Shown: positions 24,372-36,760 of the stretch, piece by piece
Position numbering within the stretch: the first letter of the stretch is position 1
Layout of the letters: every line of letters begins with the position of its first letter
Assembly (NCBI RefSeq): GCF_040712315.1
Contig: NC_134015.1
Span: 18,663,614-18,727,613 of the forward strand
DNA length: 64,000 nucleotides
Source: Castanea sativa
Taxonomy: Eukaryota > Streptophyta > Magnoliopsida > Fagales > Fagaceae
Direction of reading: 5' to 3'
Notes under the pieces: model-generated
Seen by the model: the letters and a program-made list of their open reading frames with translations, nothing else
Told to the model about the DNA's origin: nothing
Database searches by the model: none
Position numbers and translations under genes: made by a program

Positions 24372-24932
24372 GTTCATAATCATAGATCTTTCCTCCCAAT
24401 TACCTTGAACAGCACCATAAGAGCTTGCACCCTACAGTGACTGTTAATAAGGTGCTTGCTTTCATCTTCGTTTTCCTCCTATTGAGATGCTAACAAGATC
24501 TAAAATCAGTTAATGTATAAGGTAAAGTATGAAATGGATAAACTTCGTTTTAGCTATATGCTTGAGTACAAAAGAAAGAACTTTAAAATACACAAGATAG
24601 AAGAAAATAAACTGATTAAAATTTTATTGATAACAGACTTAAATATTAGTTTAGAGCCAATTTATAAACTCCATAAAACAAAATTCTCAAGGAATAATAT
24701 TCCTAACGATGATACTGTGATTATTATAAATTTATACTACCACATATAAAGGTCCAATTTGGCTAGAAAACCTCAAAAGCAACTAAAAATAAGAATTTAA
24801 AACCCTAAAATTTAAATTTTCTAAAAAGTACAAAAAAGACTTCGATCAAACTTGGATATTTTGCAAAGGTCAGCAAGGACAAGTTTTTGAACAAAAATCT
24901 CATCTAATCTAACTTTGTCCAAAACATCAAAA

Positions 24933-25260
24933 CACTACAAGAAAAAACTCTATTGTAAAAAAATATATTGTTGCAATAAACTCAAAAATGTTGCAATAAA
25001 CCCCTATTACAACAAACAAATTTCGTAGCACACTGTTGCAAAAAAGTCTATGGTAATAGGTGATCACAACAAAAATTTCATTGCAATAGCATTTTGTTAC
25101 AATAAAATATTTTTATTATTATTAAAAATACTTTATTGCAACAAAAAATATTTTTGCTAAAAATTATTGCAACAAAAAATATTGTTGCTATAAATTATTG
25201 CAACAAAATTTTTGTTGCAACAATAATATTTGTTGCAAAAATTTCACTACAAAAGGGCCT
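24933..25260 (+). repeat. CACTA-like terminus with TTGCAA(C/T)AAA subterminal repeats
   Basis: Starts CACTACAAGAAAA, the typical end of a CACTA element, and continues with about ten copies in both directions of a ttgcaataaa/ttgcaacaaa motif. A second CACTAC occurs at 25245. Matching motifs return at 26385-26540, perhaps the other end. No closing TAGTG end or 3-bp target duplication was found, so the boundaries are open. Confidence 0.45.
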
Positions 25261-25426
25261 AATTACGTTTGGAAACTTAGGGCACGTTTGGTAGACTGTA
25301 ACGGTAATTACATAGGAATAAAAATAGGTATTACAAGGAATACAAGATGTTGTAATGTGATATATATATATATTATAATTCATTTGTTTGGTGACAGCAC
25401 AATAATAGAACACTGAAGACAATGAT

Positions 25427-25802
25427 TATAAGCATCATTCATTTTTATTTGGCTTTCCTGCACACTACAATTAGAGACAGACGAGAAAAAAGAAACCTAC
25501 CAGCATAGCTTGAGTTATATATATGTTAACTAATTGTTCGTATATAGCTTGTTGATTGGTTGAAATCATTGTCAAGCTCTTGTCAAGAAGAATACTCCAA
25601 ACTTGCAAAAATAAACAACTATTAGTTCATGGCGCTAATTCAGATTTCTGTGAACGAATTTGTCCCTATGCATTTGCCTAAAAAATTTCTAATTGTCAAA
25701 AAAAAATTTTGTGCAGGTTTGGAGTATTCTTCTTGACAAGAGTTTGGCAATGATTTCAGCCTATTGACAAGCTATATACGAACAATTAATTAACACACAC
25801 AC

Positions 25803-25873
<71 letters not shown>

Positions 25874-25998
25874 ACTCAAGCTGTGCTGGTGGGTTTCTTT
25901 TTTCCCGTCTGTCTCTAACTGTAGATTTTATTTATGTATATTTCATAAAATTTGTGTCTTTGTGCAGGAAAGCCAAATAATAATGAAGAATGCTTATA
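25427..25998. repeat. Long imperfect hairpin (about 180-bp arms)
   Basis: The left arm 25427-25610 and right arm 25705-25998 are reverse complements over most of their length, for example ggagtattcttcttgacaag at 25720 against its complement near 25577. The right arm has two insertions: an (AT)31 tract at 25805-25866 and about 38 extra bases near 25925-25963. The loop is roughly 100 bases. It may be a MITE or a hairpin-RNA locus. No clean target duplication was seen. Confidence 0.75.
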
Positions 25999-25999
25999 T

Positions 26000-27337
26000 T
26001 GCAAGCTTGGAGAATTGTTTGAAGGAAGTCAAGGCTCAAGGGCGACACTCCTAAAAATCCTAGGTCGGAATGAGGCAACCATGTAGAAATCTCTTCAGGT
26101 AACATGTAAGTCAATAAAATAAATAAACAAATACCTCTAATTGTGTTTGATGTGACTAAAAAAATTAATTGTATTATCTTTCAAAATCAATTGCAATGTC
26201 CCTAGTAGAGATATCGTTAATTATACCCTATAGTTTAGGATGTTATTCATCGAGTCTCAAAACTGTTTTGAAAAAGAATGGAATAATCATATACCATATA
26301 TTATAAAGAATTGAAACAAGCCAAAACGGAGCCAAAACAGGCCAACAAGTTTCAAAAGGTAATTTATTGTAACATATATAACTATTGTAGTAACCTATCG
26401 CAACAAAAAATTTTGTTGCAATAAATTATAGCAAAAATATTTTTTGCTGCTATAAAGTATTTTTAATAATATTATTTTTTGTTGCAATAAATTATTTTCA
26501 ATTGCAATAATATTTTTAATAATAAAGTATTTAATATTTTCAATGAAAATGATATAGAAATTTTCTTAAAATGGTCCATTAACAAATGCCCTAAGAGTAC
26601 CCATTAACTGGACCCCTTTTTTTTAAGCATCTATTTTATTATACATTTATTAGTATTAAACTATTATTAATTGATTTGTGCTTTTTAGGTAAATAGGGAA
26701 ACCGAGGTTTATATTTGTAGTTTATATATGTTACTATTTAATATACAAGAATATTGATTTTTTTGAAATGACATAGTATATACTTTTTTAAATGGAAAAA
26801 TTTCAAGGTTTCTTGAAACCCGGACCATTCAAGCAGGAAAAAGTTCAAGATTTCTGAGGTTGGATCAAGGTTCGACCAAGGCTGAACTATGATGACATCA
26901 TAATTATTTTAATAATTATTTGATATAAAAATAAATCAAATAATAAATATAATAATATTTAAAACATTTCAGACCTTGGTATTTATAATGCAAAATATTA
27001 AGTATTTACAAGTAGTACCTAATCTTCATTACGAGGAAAATTAAGATTTGAATCCCTCTTCCTTTATTTGTTGTAAAAATTATAAGAAAAACTATCAGAA
27101 TTTCAAATTGCTTGGAAAAACTTCATTTGATGTTTTGAATTGCAAGTTGACTTTCCGGCTAGTTTTTTCACATATTAAGTTTTAAGAAAATATAATTATA
27201 TCAAGAATAATTATAAAATATGTAGGCCTATCTCTATATTTGTAGTTTCAATTAATACATAAATATGATAGGTATAGGTTGTGATGATATATTTGGTAAG
27301 AATGTTAATGTGGTTAGAATGTCAATTTCAGAATATC
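26000..27337. other. Gene-free region before the polygalacturonase array
   Basis: AT-rich, with CACTA-like repeat motifs at 26385-26540 and nothing coding. The last part (about 27270-27337) matches sequence upstream of PG2 and PG3 (gatgatatatttgg), so it is promoter DNA shared by the paralogues. Confidence 0.5.
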
Positions 27338-27346
27338 TATATAAAG
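27338..27346 (+). promoter_or_regulatory. Probable TATA box of PG1
   Basis: TATATAAAG lies 65 bases before the start codon at 27411. The same sequence context exists upstream of PG2, where it is shifted by a MITE. PG3 has lost it. Confidence 0.6.
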
Positions 27347-28141
27347 AAGATCGCAAATAGGGTCTTACTCATAAAATTATTTTATGTACCTTTGTCATTC
27401 TTTGGGCTGCATGTTCAAAATGGTGAGACATGATCTCACCTTACCTCGAATAGCTACCATTTTCCTGTTCTTTCTACTTTCTACTGCAATCTTTAAGAGG
27501 TTGCGTGAGACCAAAATGTAGATAAATTCCCATACTATTTACATCCAAATTAAGTCTACCATAAAATGTAGATCAATTCCCATACTAGCTCCCACAACAT
27601 TTCACAGTTATATATCTTTTTTTTTTGGATCTAAAAATACTGTACAAACTGTTAAATCATTTAATATTTTAAATGATATGATATTAAATATTTCATCGTT
27701 AAATTTGTAATATCTAATTCAAATCATAAAATGAATCTATTCAAACGGAGAAGATGCTTTTCCCAAAAGAGGGCAGAGGGGTGAGAGAAAGAAGAAGAAT
27801 TTTTTTATAAAAAAAAGCACTTTTTTTTTTTTTTTTTTTTTTTTTCACTTTGAATGTACGTATGTGCAAGTGTACATTAGCTTATATTCTAAATTAACGT
27901 TGTTTTCTTTTTCTGAATATATGCAGGAACTACTTACCTTTGTTTTAATACTTTCTATTTCCTCAACATGTCTTTGCCGTGGCCTTGTGGAAGACACATC
28001 AGGTGGATTCAACGTGCTTGACAGCCTTGACTACGGGGCAGTTGGAGATGGTCAAACTGATGATTCCCAAGTATATGAATTACTCTCAACATTTCATTTA
28101 TTTCTTTGTGTTTGTGTTTTAGTTTCTTATGCACGCCTTTA

Positions 28142-28379
28142 TGGTGTGTTTGGATGATATGATTTGGGCATTTAGATTTGGATTTGAGTTATTAAAATCC
28201 AAATAACTTGTTTGGAAAGTTTTAAAAATGTCAAGGATTGAAATTTGACAAATCCACCTAGGATTTTAAACCTTTAAAATACTTGAATTTGAAATAACTC
28301 TTAAAATCAATGGATTTGAAATAACTCTATTAATTTCAAATTCAAATCCAAATTTAAATCCAAGTTCCCAAACGCAACC
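28142..28379. mobile_element. Tourist-like MITE in PG1 intron 2
   Basis: A 238-bp element bounded by tggtgtgtttgg and ccaaacgcaacc, with TTA on both sides (28139-28141 and 28380-28382). The subterminal atttggatttgag on the left is mirrored by caaattcaaatccaaat on the right. This fits the PIF/Harbinger type. Confidence 0.65.
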
Positions 28380-28741
28380 TTAAAAAATTAAAAGGAAAGG
28401 AGGGTATATTGGTTAGTTTATTATGAACTAATAATAATTATATGAATGTGAAGGCTTTTTTTAAAGCATGGACAGCTTTATGTAAAACTAAAGGCATCCC
28501 ACAGCTTATAGTACCATCGGGAAAGAAATTCCTATTGATGCAGTGATGTTCCAAGGACCATGGCAGTCCAACAGTGTCCAAGTTCAGGTATAGTTAGTTG
28601 TGAGACAAAGAATTTTGGTTCATTTTATCACCCTCAATCTTGAAATGATTGCTTGTGTATATACTCCGCTAATTACAATCTACCATGCATCTATTGTGAT
28701 TAGGATAAAATTTAGTAATATAACCAAGCAACTACAAAGTT

Positions 28742-29188
28742 GGCGAAAATGGGCTTTTGCCCTTTTTGCAAAAAAAAAATCAGCATGTTGATTTCTTTCC
28801 CAAACTAATTAGGGAAATGCTCATCTTTTAAAACTCGATTTTTTCAAAATCGAGATAAGCCCTATAGCGGCGTTTTAAGGAGTCTATAGTGACGTTTTAA
28901 TGAACCTATAGTGGCATTTTGGAACTTGATCTCCATGAAATCGAGTTATGGGAAAAAAAAATTGCATGAAACTCGAGTTCATGAAGCTTGAGTTTCAAAA
29001 TGCTACTATAGGTTTTAAAACGTCACTATAGGCTTCTTAAAACGCCGTTGTAGGGCTCCAAATTTTTTTTTTTTAAACTCAATTTTGAGAAAATTGAGTT
29101 TAAAAAAATGGTATTTTCCTAATTAGTTTGGAAAAAGAGGGCAACACGCTGATTTTTTTTCGCGAAAAGGGAAAAGCCCATTTTCCCC
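28742..29188. mobile_element. Foldback MULE-like MITE A in PG1 intron 3
   Basis: A 447-bp element with ends ggcgaaaatgggcttttgcc and its near mirror, flanked by a 10-bp duplication ctacaaagtt (28732-28741, 29189-29198). Almost the whole element is an inverted repeat, with repeated blocks such as ctatagtgacgttttaa. It sits exactly in the middle of an older palindrome. A second family member is at 48191-48578. Confidence 0.85.
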
Positions 29189-30142
29189 CTACAAAGTTGC
29201 TTGGTTATATTACTAAATTTAATCTCAAAGGTTATTAATTTCCTTAAGTTAAAACACATTTGAAATAAATGTAAACAAATAAAAAAAAGGTGGGTGAGTT
29301 TTGTCACCAAAATGTATACATGTCCAACCCTCCAAATCACAACTCTTGATAAAAATATTCCAAAATTTTCAAGCCTAGAAAAAAAGTCCACAATTTTTTT
29401 TATTTTAAAAAGAGTAAAACCCCACAAATTTCACAAATTTGTTTTTGTTCACCATCTTTCTCACAGAAAACTCTAGATCCAAATTCGTAGCTCTAGATAT
29501 CTACGATCATCTTGACGATCATAGAAATCACAGTTCTAGATATTATAATAATGTGGAACACTTAAAAGTAAGAAAAAAGATATTTATATATACGTTATTG
29601 ACTATTTTAGAAAAGAGAAAGATTAAAATTAAAAAAAGAAAAAGAAAAGATTGATTGAAAGAAAGAAAGAAAGTTGAACTATATATGAGGTAAAATGTAC
29701 AATTCTAATTGTTCTTTATGGGGGACAGATTTTAGGGACAATGTTAGCACCCAATTCTATGGATGGATGGACAAACTGTTCTACAAACTGCTGGTCACGC
29801 TTCTCAGGTGTGAGCAATCTCATTGTCAGTGGTTCCGGAACGATTGACGGCAGGGGTTCAACTTGGTGGAACCAAGTCTACAATGATAAAGTATGAGATT
29901 TTTAATTTGCATATATATTATTACATGAACATGAAAATTAACATTAATGTATCATGTATTGCTACAAATTTTGTAACTTAATTGACATTTTTAATATTTT
30001 CAATAGAGAAATTATTGAATTATATAAAGCAAATTTGTATAAGCTTTCTATGATGTGGTGCCTCTTAATTCATCATGAAACCTTGTTCAAACATGAGAAG
30101 CATGTCATGTTGTTATGCCTTCGATTGAATCACATCTTTGGG

Positions 30143-33100
30143 GGTTTTTTTTTTTTTTGAAAGGGAAATATATTCATTCAACAAGAAAAGGATTACAACA
30201 GAGAGCCACTAGCAAACAACTAAGAGGAAGGCTCTAAGTCTGAGAGAATCAAATGAGATACAAAAGGAGGGGAAACACCTTTCCAAACTTGGGTGCTGTG
30301 ATTGATCATGGCAAACCGAGCAAGCTCATGAGCAACCTTGTTGTAGTCCCTTTTCAAATGAATAAAAGAGCAGCAAGAGAAAGAAGTCTTAGCTTGCAAA
30401 ATACCTTCTACCAAATGCCCAGCTTCACTCCCAATAATACCTTAATTGATAGCTTGGATGGCCGCGAGAGCATCAGACTCAAAAATGACCCGGGAGAGCT
30501 CCATTTCCTGCGCTAGTAAGAGGCCTTGCTCTAAGGCAAACAGCTCCGTCCAATCAGGGGGAAAGGGAGCAGGGAGAGACTTACTGAGGGCTACTATAAC
30601 CTTGCCATTTTCGTCTCTAATCACCACTCCAACCCCAGAATTCACACCCAAATCAAAGGAGCTAGCCCCAACAACATTTACCTTACAAACTCTAGGAGGG
30701 GGAACAGACCAGCCCCTTTGGTTGGGCTGCTTAGGGGGAAAATCCAACATGATTGCGCTGTGAAAGTCCTCTACCATTCTCTTTGCCAACTCCCAAGTTT
30801 GAAGAGGGGTAAGGCAACCCTCATTGTGAATCAGCAGGTTTCTACTATGCTAGATCGACCAAGAGACGGCAAAGAAGAGTTTTAGGTGCTGCGAAGAGGA
30901 ATTCGAGTGGAAATGGAAAGCAAGGTCTTTGAAATCTCTTTTTTCCAACAAAAAACTAAGCGGGCAGTCCTGCCAGAGGGCCCAAATAGAGAGGGCAAAG
31001 TCACAAGTTATTAGGCTATGAGACAAACACTCAACTTCCTCATCACAGACCGAGCAAGTATAGTTGGTGCAAAGACCCCGAATCTGCATATTGTCTAAGG
31101 TTGGTAAGCCATTTAAACAAGCTCTCCAAGCAAATATTTTAACTTTCTCCGGGAGCTTTAGCTTCCATAGACTCTTCCATAGAGGGGAATTAGGGTCACC
31201 AGAGGAGCACTCACCTTCCATGGGCGATTCAATGAGATTGGTTGCAATGAAATAAGCATTTTTGACAGAAAATTCGCCTATTTTTATTCCCAGTCCAGAT
31301 AATCTTTTCTTCGGGTAGATTTTAGCTCAGAGGAATCTTAAGAATGGTGTCTGCTTCAAAGGGAAGGAAAAGATCTCTTACGGTATTGGCCTTCCACCAC
31401 CTAGTGTCTAGATCAATGAGTGAGGAAACCATGAGATAGTCATCAGTAATCCTAAGGGGGGGGGGGGGTAATGACCTTAAAAGTCGAGGGGGTAGGGAGC
31501 CATTTATCATCCCAAATATGAATCCTTCGGCCATTCCCAACTCTCCAACGGGAGCCTCTTCTAAGGACCTCAAGGCTATTATGGATACTCCTCCAGGTAT
31601 AGGAAGGGTTGCTGCCCAAGTTAGCACTGAGCACATCACAATAGGGAAAGTATTTAGCCTTGAGACTACATGCTACTAGTGAGCTTGGATTTGTGAGAAT
31701 TCTCCACACTTGCTTAGCTAGAAGGGTAAGATTGAAGGCTTGCAAATTCAAAACCTTAAACCCCCAAGAGATTTTGGCTTGCACATTCTTCTCCAACTAA
31801 TCCAGGCAATTTTCGACTCTTGATTTTTCTGCCCTCACCAAAAAATTCCTAATCATTCTTTCAAGCTTATCACAAAGGCTTTTCGAAAGTTGGAAGCAGC
31901 TCATTCTGTAGGTGGGGATGGCTTGGGCCACTGCCTTAATGAGAATCTCCTTACCACCCGAAGAGAGCAATTTTCCTTTCCAACAGCCAATTTCAACCCC
32001 ACCCTTTCTTTGATTTCCGCAAAGACTTGTTTCTTAGATCTTCCAATGATGGAAGGAAGCCCAAGGTATTTTGTGTGCCTCGAGTCCTGCATAGGCCTTA
32101 GAGTATTAAAGATTGCCTCCTTTAGACCTAGAGGGGTGTTTGGACTGAGGTAAATAGAAGACTTATCTGAGTTTACCTTTTGCCCAGATGCTGCTTCATA
32201 TTTTCCAAGGATTTCCTTAAGCTTCCTGCATTCTTCGCTGTTAGCCTTACAAAAAAGGAGATCGTCATCAGTAAAGAAAAGATGGGTGATCTTTGGGCAC
32301 TCTCTGCTTATTGATATGTCATTTAAAAGTTGATTTCTTGTAGCTTCATGAAGAAGGGCCGAAAGGCCTTGGCACAAAGAAGAAAAATGTAGGAGGAAAG
32401 GGGGTCGCCTTGCCTAAGACCTCTGGTAGGAACAATGTTTCCAAAAGTATCACCGTTAATAATGACAGAATATGAAACAGAGGAGATACATCTCATAACC
32501 AAGTTAATCGACCTCTCATTAAAACCCAACTTCCTCATGACCCCTTCAATGAAGCCCCACTCAACCCTATCAAAGGCTTTGCTCATATCGAGCTTTGTTG
32601 CCATATAGTAATCTCTCCCCTCTCTTTTATGCTTTAGGTAGTGCATTAACTCAAGCTATAAGAACATTATCCATGATGAGCCTATCAGCAGTAAAAGCAT
32701 TCTGATTTTCTGTGATAATAAGAGGAAGAAAAACTTTGAGGCAATTAGCTAAGGTTTTTGAAATAAGTTTATAAATTACATTACATAGGCTAATCGGTCT
32801 GAAGTCAGTCATTCTTTTAGGGTTGTTTGTCTTAGGGATGAGGGCAATATTGATTTTATCAATAGCAGCTAAAGACATGCCAGAGTTAAGAACATTTAGG
32901 ACCATATTTGAGACACTAGTACTAACAATATTTCAATATTTTTGAAAGAAGACAGCTGACATACCGTCGGGCCCTGGGGATTTTGTGGGATGGATCTGTT
33001 TGAGAGCAGTCACTACTTCCTCCCTAGTGAAATTCTTTGTCAGCTCCATGTTCATTTCATCAATAACCCTGGTAGGAATAGTTGCTATAACCTCCTCAAT

Positions 33101-33342
33101 CAGACTTGGATTAGAGGTGGAGTAAATGTCTTCAAAGTAAGCAATTGCAGCATTGGCGATACTACTACTGTCCTCACACCACCTCCCATACTTGTCCCAA
33201 ATCCCAGAAATTGTGTTTTTGCTTCCTTCTTTCAGACGCTCTGGCATGAAAAAATTTCGTGTTTCTGTCTCCCTCCCTAAGCCAATGCACCTTGGAATGC
33301 TGCCCCCAATAAATCTCTTCATCATCTAACAATCCATTTATC
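30143..33342 (-). mobile_element. 5'-truncated LINE (L1-type) in PG1 intron 4
   Basis: A 13-bp target duplication, tcacatctttggg, flanks it (30130-30142 and 33343-33355). The poly-A tail, read as T on this strand, lies at 30145-30158. Going leftward on the minus strand there are reverse transcriptase blocks (SPGPDGMSAVFF; DFRPISLCNVIYK; DMSKAFDRVEW; GLRQGDPLS; FFTDDDLLF in place of the usual FADD-type box), then a zinc-binding domain (WRACLNGLPT) and RNase H (VGVVIRDENGKVI). Frames change several times, including at a G tract near 31457-31468, and stops occur. The endonuclease and ORF1 are missing. It cannot move by itself. Confidence 0.93.
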
Positions 33343-33355
33343 TCACATCTTTGGG

Positions 33356-33750
33356 TTATTATGTGCTAAATAATTGAAGAATCAATGTTGAGTTTGATTA
33401 TTAGTTAAATAATTCATCATGAAGAATTCAGGTTATTTGTTAAACAAATAAAGGAACATAATTTTTTTTCATCCATAATTATTTTGATTTTCCTTCTTCT
33501 TTTTTTCTTTCTCTTGTAAGATTATGTTGAACCTGCTTTTTGCATAAAATGAGTGTTAACATGGAGGGGATGTTGTCGATAATGTATTTATATTCATAAA
33601 CACACGAATTTACAAAGAAATGTACGTGTTTGTTTCTGACTTAGTACACAGGCATTATACATTTTTTGGGTTGTGCATATAAAAGCTCAAAAAATTTAAA
33701 TTAGAAATTTAACTTTTTTAAATTTTTAAAATTTTTTTTTTTTTTTACAG
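33356..33750. other. Remainder of PG1 intron 4
   Basis: AT-rich intron sequence between the LINE and exon 5, ending in a long polypyrimidine tract and acceptor. No other element seen. Confidence 0.5.
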
Positions 33751-36479
33751 GATATGTCAAGCTGCAACAAACCCACGGCAAGACAACTGTATATTGAAAA
33801 CGTACTTCTAATTTAATGATTGGTGATTATTATAAATCTGGAATACTCAAGTTATTTTTTGTGTAATTTTTATTAATATTATATCACTCTATAAATTTTT
33901 GTTAGACACATTTTTTTAACAATTTTACCAATGAATTACATTGTTTTTTTATATCCTACATACTTGCAAAATATTAAGATCATCAACTATTAATTGTCTC
34001 ATCTAAAAAATATTTTAAAATTTTAAGGTTTTTTTAGGAATATTTTTTAAGTTTTATGAACTTTAAAACTGAATAAGAAAATAAGTTTATGAATTAAATA
34101 TAAAATATCTTATTGAAAAGAAATTTAATGTGCATGTTAAGATGGAGGAAACATGAAATTTGATAGTGAGACTTAAAAAAAAAAATTAATCTAATTAATT
34201 AAAAATTATTAATTGATGTAATATTAAGCAAGAGTTACCTTAGATATAAGTTGATCTTGAACCTAAGAAACAAGATATATCTGAAGTTTACAAAAATATA
34301 TTTTGTGGGAAATCCTGCTCTTAAATGTTTGTAATTCATTTAATTTTTTTTTCAGGATTACAAATTTGCCTTTAGTTTGAACTTTTTAAATTTGAAAAAA
34401 AAAAGGAAGGATATATAAAATTCTTTCCTTGACATGGTGGGCTGAAAGTTTACTTTTAAAGGATAATAATAGAATTATTTTATGAAAAAGAAAAAAAGTA
34501 ATTTATTTCTTCCTTCAAAAAGCATTTTAGAAGTTGGAGAAATTTTTTGGACTCCTTAATTTTATTGCAAACATTAGAAAAACTATTTATAAAAAGAAAA
34601 ATGTACTGTAATAATTATGACAAAACTTGAGAAAATTTTTAAAATATTTTTTTGAGAGAATTTTAAAAGTAAAATCAGATTTTAATTATCTAATAATTTG
34701 TGTTATAAAATGACAGGCATTACAGTTTAATTATTGCAATAACCTTCAGCTAAGTGGATTGACTCATCTTAATAGTCCAAGAAACCATATTAGTCTAATC
34801 GCTTGCAATGGTGCATCTCTCTCTTATCTGCACATATCCGCTCCTGCATCAAGTCCAAACACTGATGGAATTGATATTTCTTCCTCAACCAATATTAACA
34901 TCCATGACAGTGACATTGCAACTGGTAATTCTGAGCATTCATTCTTATAACCTTTCATAATTTCTTCCATCGTTAATAATAATAATGTACTTAATTATGT
35001 TTTAAATAGTTAGTGAAACAATTGTATAAAAAAAAAAGTTAGTGAAACAATTACTAAATGATCTCCATGTGTTTCTTAGGGGGGTTCGGGTTATGCAAGG
35101 TATATCTACTTTCAGCATATCCAACTTGAGCAAACCTCCAACCCCATCATTATTGACCAGTTTTACTGCGATGGTGGCCAAGGCTGCACAGGAAAGGTAA
35201 TGCAATTATATTTGGCCTTTGTTTTTTTAAATAAATAAAAGGTTAGGAGAAAGAGCGGCTAAATAATTTTTCTACTTGGACGTTACCATAATAGAGCACC
35301 TTACTTATCGGTTCAGAGCCTGCAAAAACAGAAGAACTTATAGACCATAACCGTTATCTCAACCTTACAAAGGTATTAGTACTTAGTAGGGATTGATCTT
35401 AGTGTGTGGGGGTTTTTCCCGAACACTTTCCAAGCTTATTATCTCACTCTACTTTTACTTTCAAAGTCCATACAATTTAAAATCTATATTCAAGCAAAAC
35501 AAATTTTAATAGTCATTTTGTTTTTATTTTTGTATAATGAGGCATTCATCAGCAGTACAAGTGAGCGATGTGACATACCTGGATATCAAAGGAACAAGCG
35601 GTAATCAGCAAGGGATTATTTTCAATTGTGACCAAGAAGTGTGCACTAACATTATAATGGACCACATCAACATAAGATCGTCCAATGGAGGTAACGTTTC
35701 GGTCACTTGCAAAAATGTCAAGGGACAGTCTAGCTGCACCACACCTGAAGTGCCTTGCCTAAGCAGTAACAACATCAATGATATTGTGATAATAAAAAAA
35801 GGAACATATTTGCTCCTACCAATTATTATCTCCATTGAAGATGAAGCTGCACTGAGCCAATAATATTGTGCCATGTGTCTCAAAATCCATGTTAATTAGT
35901 TTTAAATCTAGGATCATGATCTTTTAACTCTTTTTTGCTCCCTTTATGATCACTTATGTACACATATGTGAGCCTTGGTGGAGTTAAAAGTTTGTTTTTT
36001 GAGAGGACAAAATAAAAAGAGCAAAACTTAGGTACAATACTTAGTTATGCTTTATATAGTAATAAAATACGGTAATATAAAATAATTTAATAAAATGTCT
36101 ACAATACCATATATTTGCAAGTGTGTATGTATTTTCCCTTCATTTGAAAATTTCCTGTTTACTGTACTCAACAAAATATTTTAAAAATACACTTTTCTAG
36201 TTAAACTTATTAAACAAATATTAAATTTTTTCTGTATTATAATTGTAAAAATATTATTAAACTTGATAGAAATTTTATACTTGCATTGAAAACATCAAAA
36301 CCAATATTTTTAGCTCTATGTTTTACTATTTACATGTTTATTATAATCTTGCAATTTTTGAATATTTCTATAATTTGAATAATTAGATCTTTTTCATAAA
36401 TATATATATATATGAGATTTCAAATAAATAAAACTGAATCAATTGAAATAATAACAACAACAACAATAATAATATTATC

Positions 36480-36760
36480 AAAGCTCTCATTATCACCTGA
36501 GAGTCTCCCTACTAGACAGCTTGATTGTTTTCGATTTCTGAAGCAAATTGGAGTGCTTGAGCAGTAGCTAAGGCTTCAATTTTCTCGAGATAGTAAGCTT
36601 GTGGGAGTTGTTTCGAGAGAGATGCAATCACCAAACCTTGGTTATTTCTTATAACCACCACAATCCCGAATTTATTCATGGATGTGAAGATGGCTCCATC
36701 AATGTTGATTTTGAACAAATCATTCGGCAAAGGCTTTTAGGAAACACGAGGGTGAGGATG
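36480..36760 (-). pseudogene. LINE RNase H relic downstream of PG1
   Basis: Minus-strand frame 36730-36512 reads LFKINIDGAIFTSMNKFG then VVVIRNNQGLVIASLS and EALATAQALQFA, the RNase H-like end of a plant LINE ORF2. Nothing upstream of the domain remains. It is separate from the 3.2-kb LINE. Confidence 0.6.

Larger units (their letters stand above)
27411..35863 (+). pseudogene. PG1: broken polygalacturonase (GH28), first of three tandem copies
   Basis: Would encode a secreted pectin-cutting glycoside hydrolase. Recognisable exons are 27411-27422 (a 12-nt exon, MFKM), 27927-28070 (signal peptide and DYGAVGDG), 28454-28587, 29729-29890, 33751-33777, 34717-34924 (SPNTDGIDI), 35080-35196 and about 35546-35863. 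Defects: compared with PG2, exon 3 has a 1-base loss after FLL that shifts the frame. The exons carrying GDDC, GHG and RIKTW are missing from the 155-base gap between exons 6 and 9. The donor after exon 5 is GC, and the last acceptor is not a clean AG. Intron 2 holds a Tourist-like MITE, intron 3 a foldback MITE, intron 4 a 3.2-kb LINE. It cannot make an active enzyme. Confidence 0.9.

Noticed and set aside
30253..30763. Plus-strand frames over the LINE
   Set aside because: They are antisense to the LINE ORF2 RNase H domain, whose protein text is clearly on the minus strand.
31890..32153. Plus-strand frame within the LINE
   Set aside because: Antisense to reverse-transcriptase text; shadow only.
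27411..35863. PG1 as a working gene
   Set aside because: Lacks the GDDC, GHG and RIK exons and has a frameshift in exon 3.
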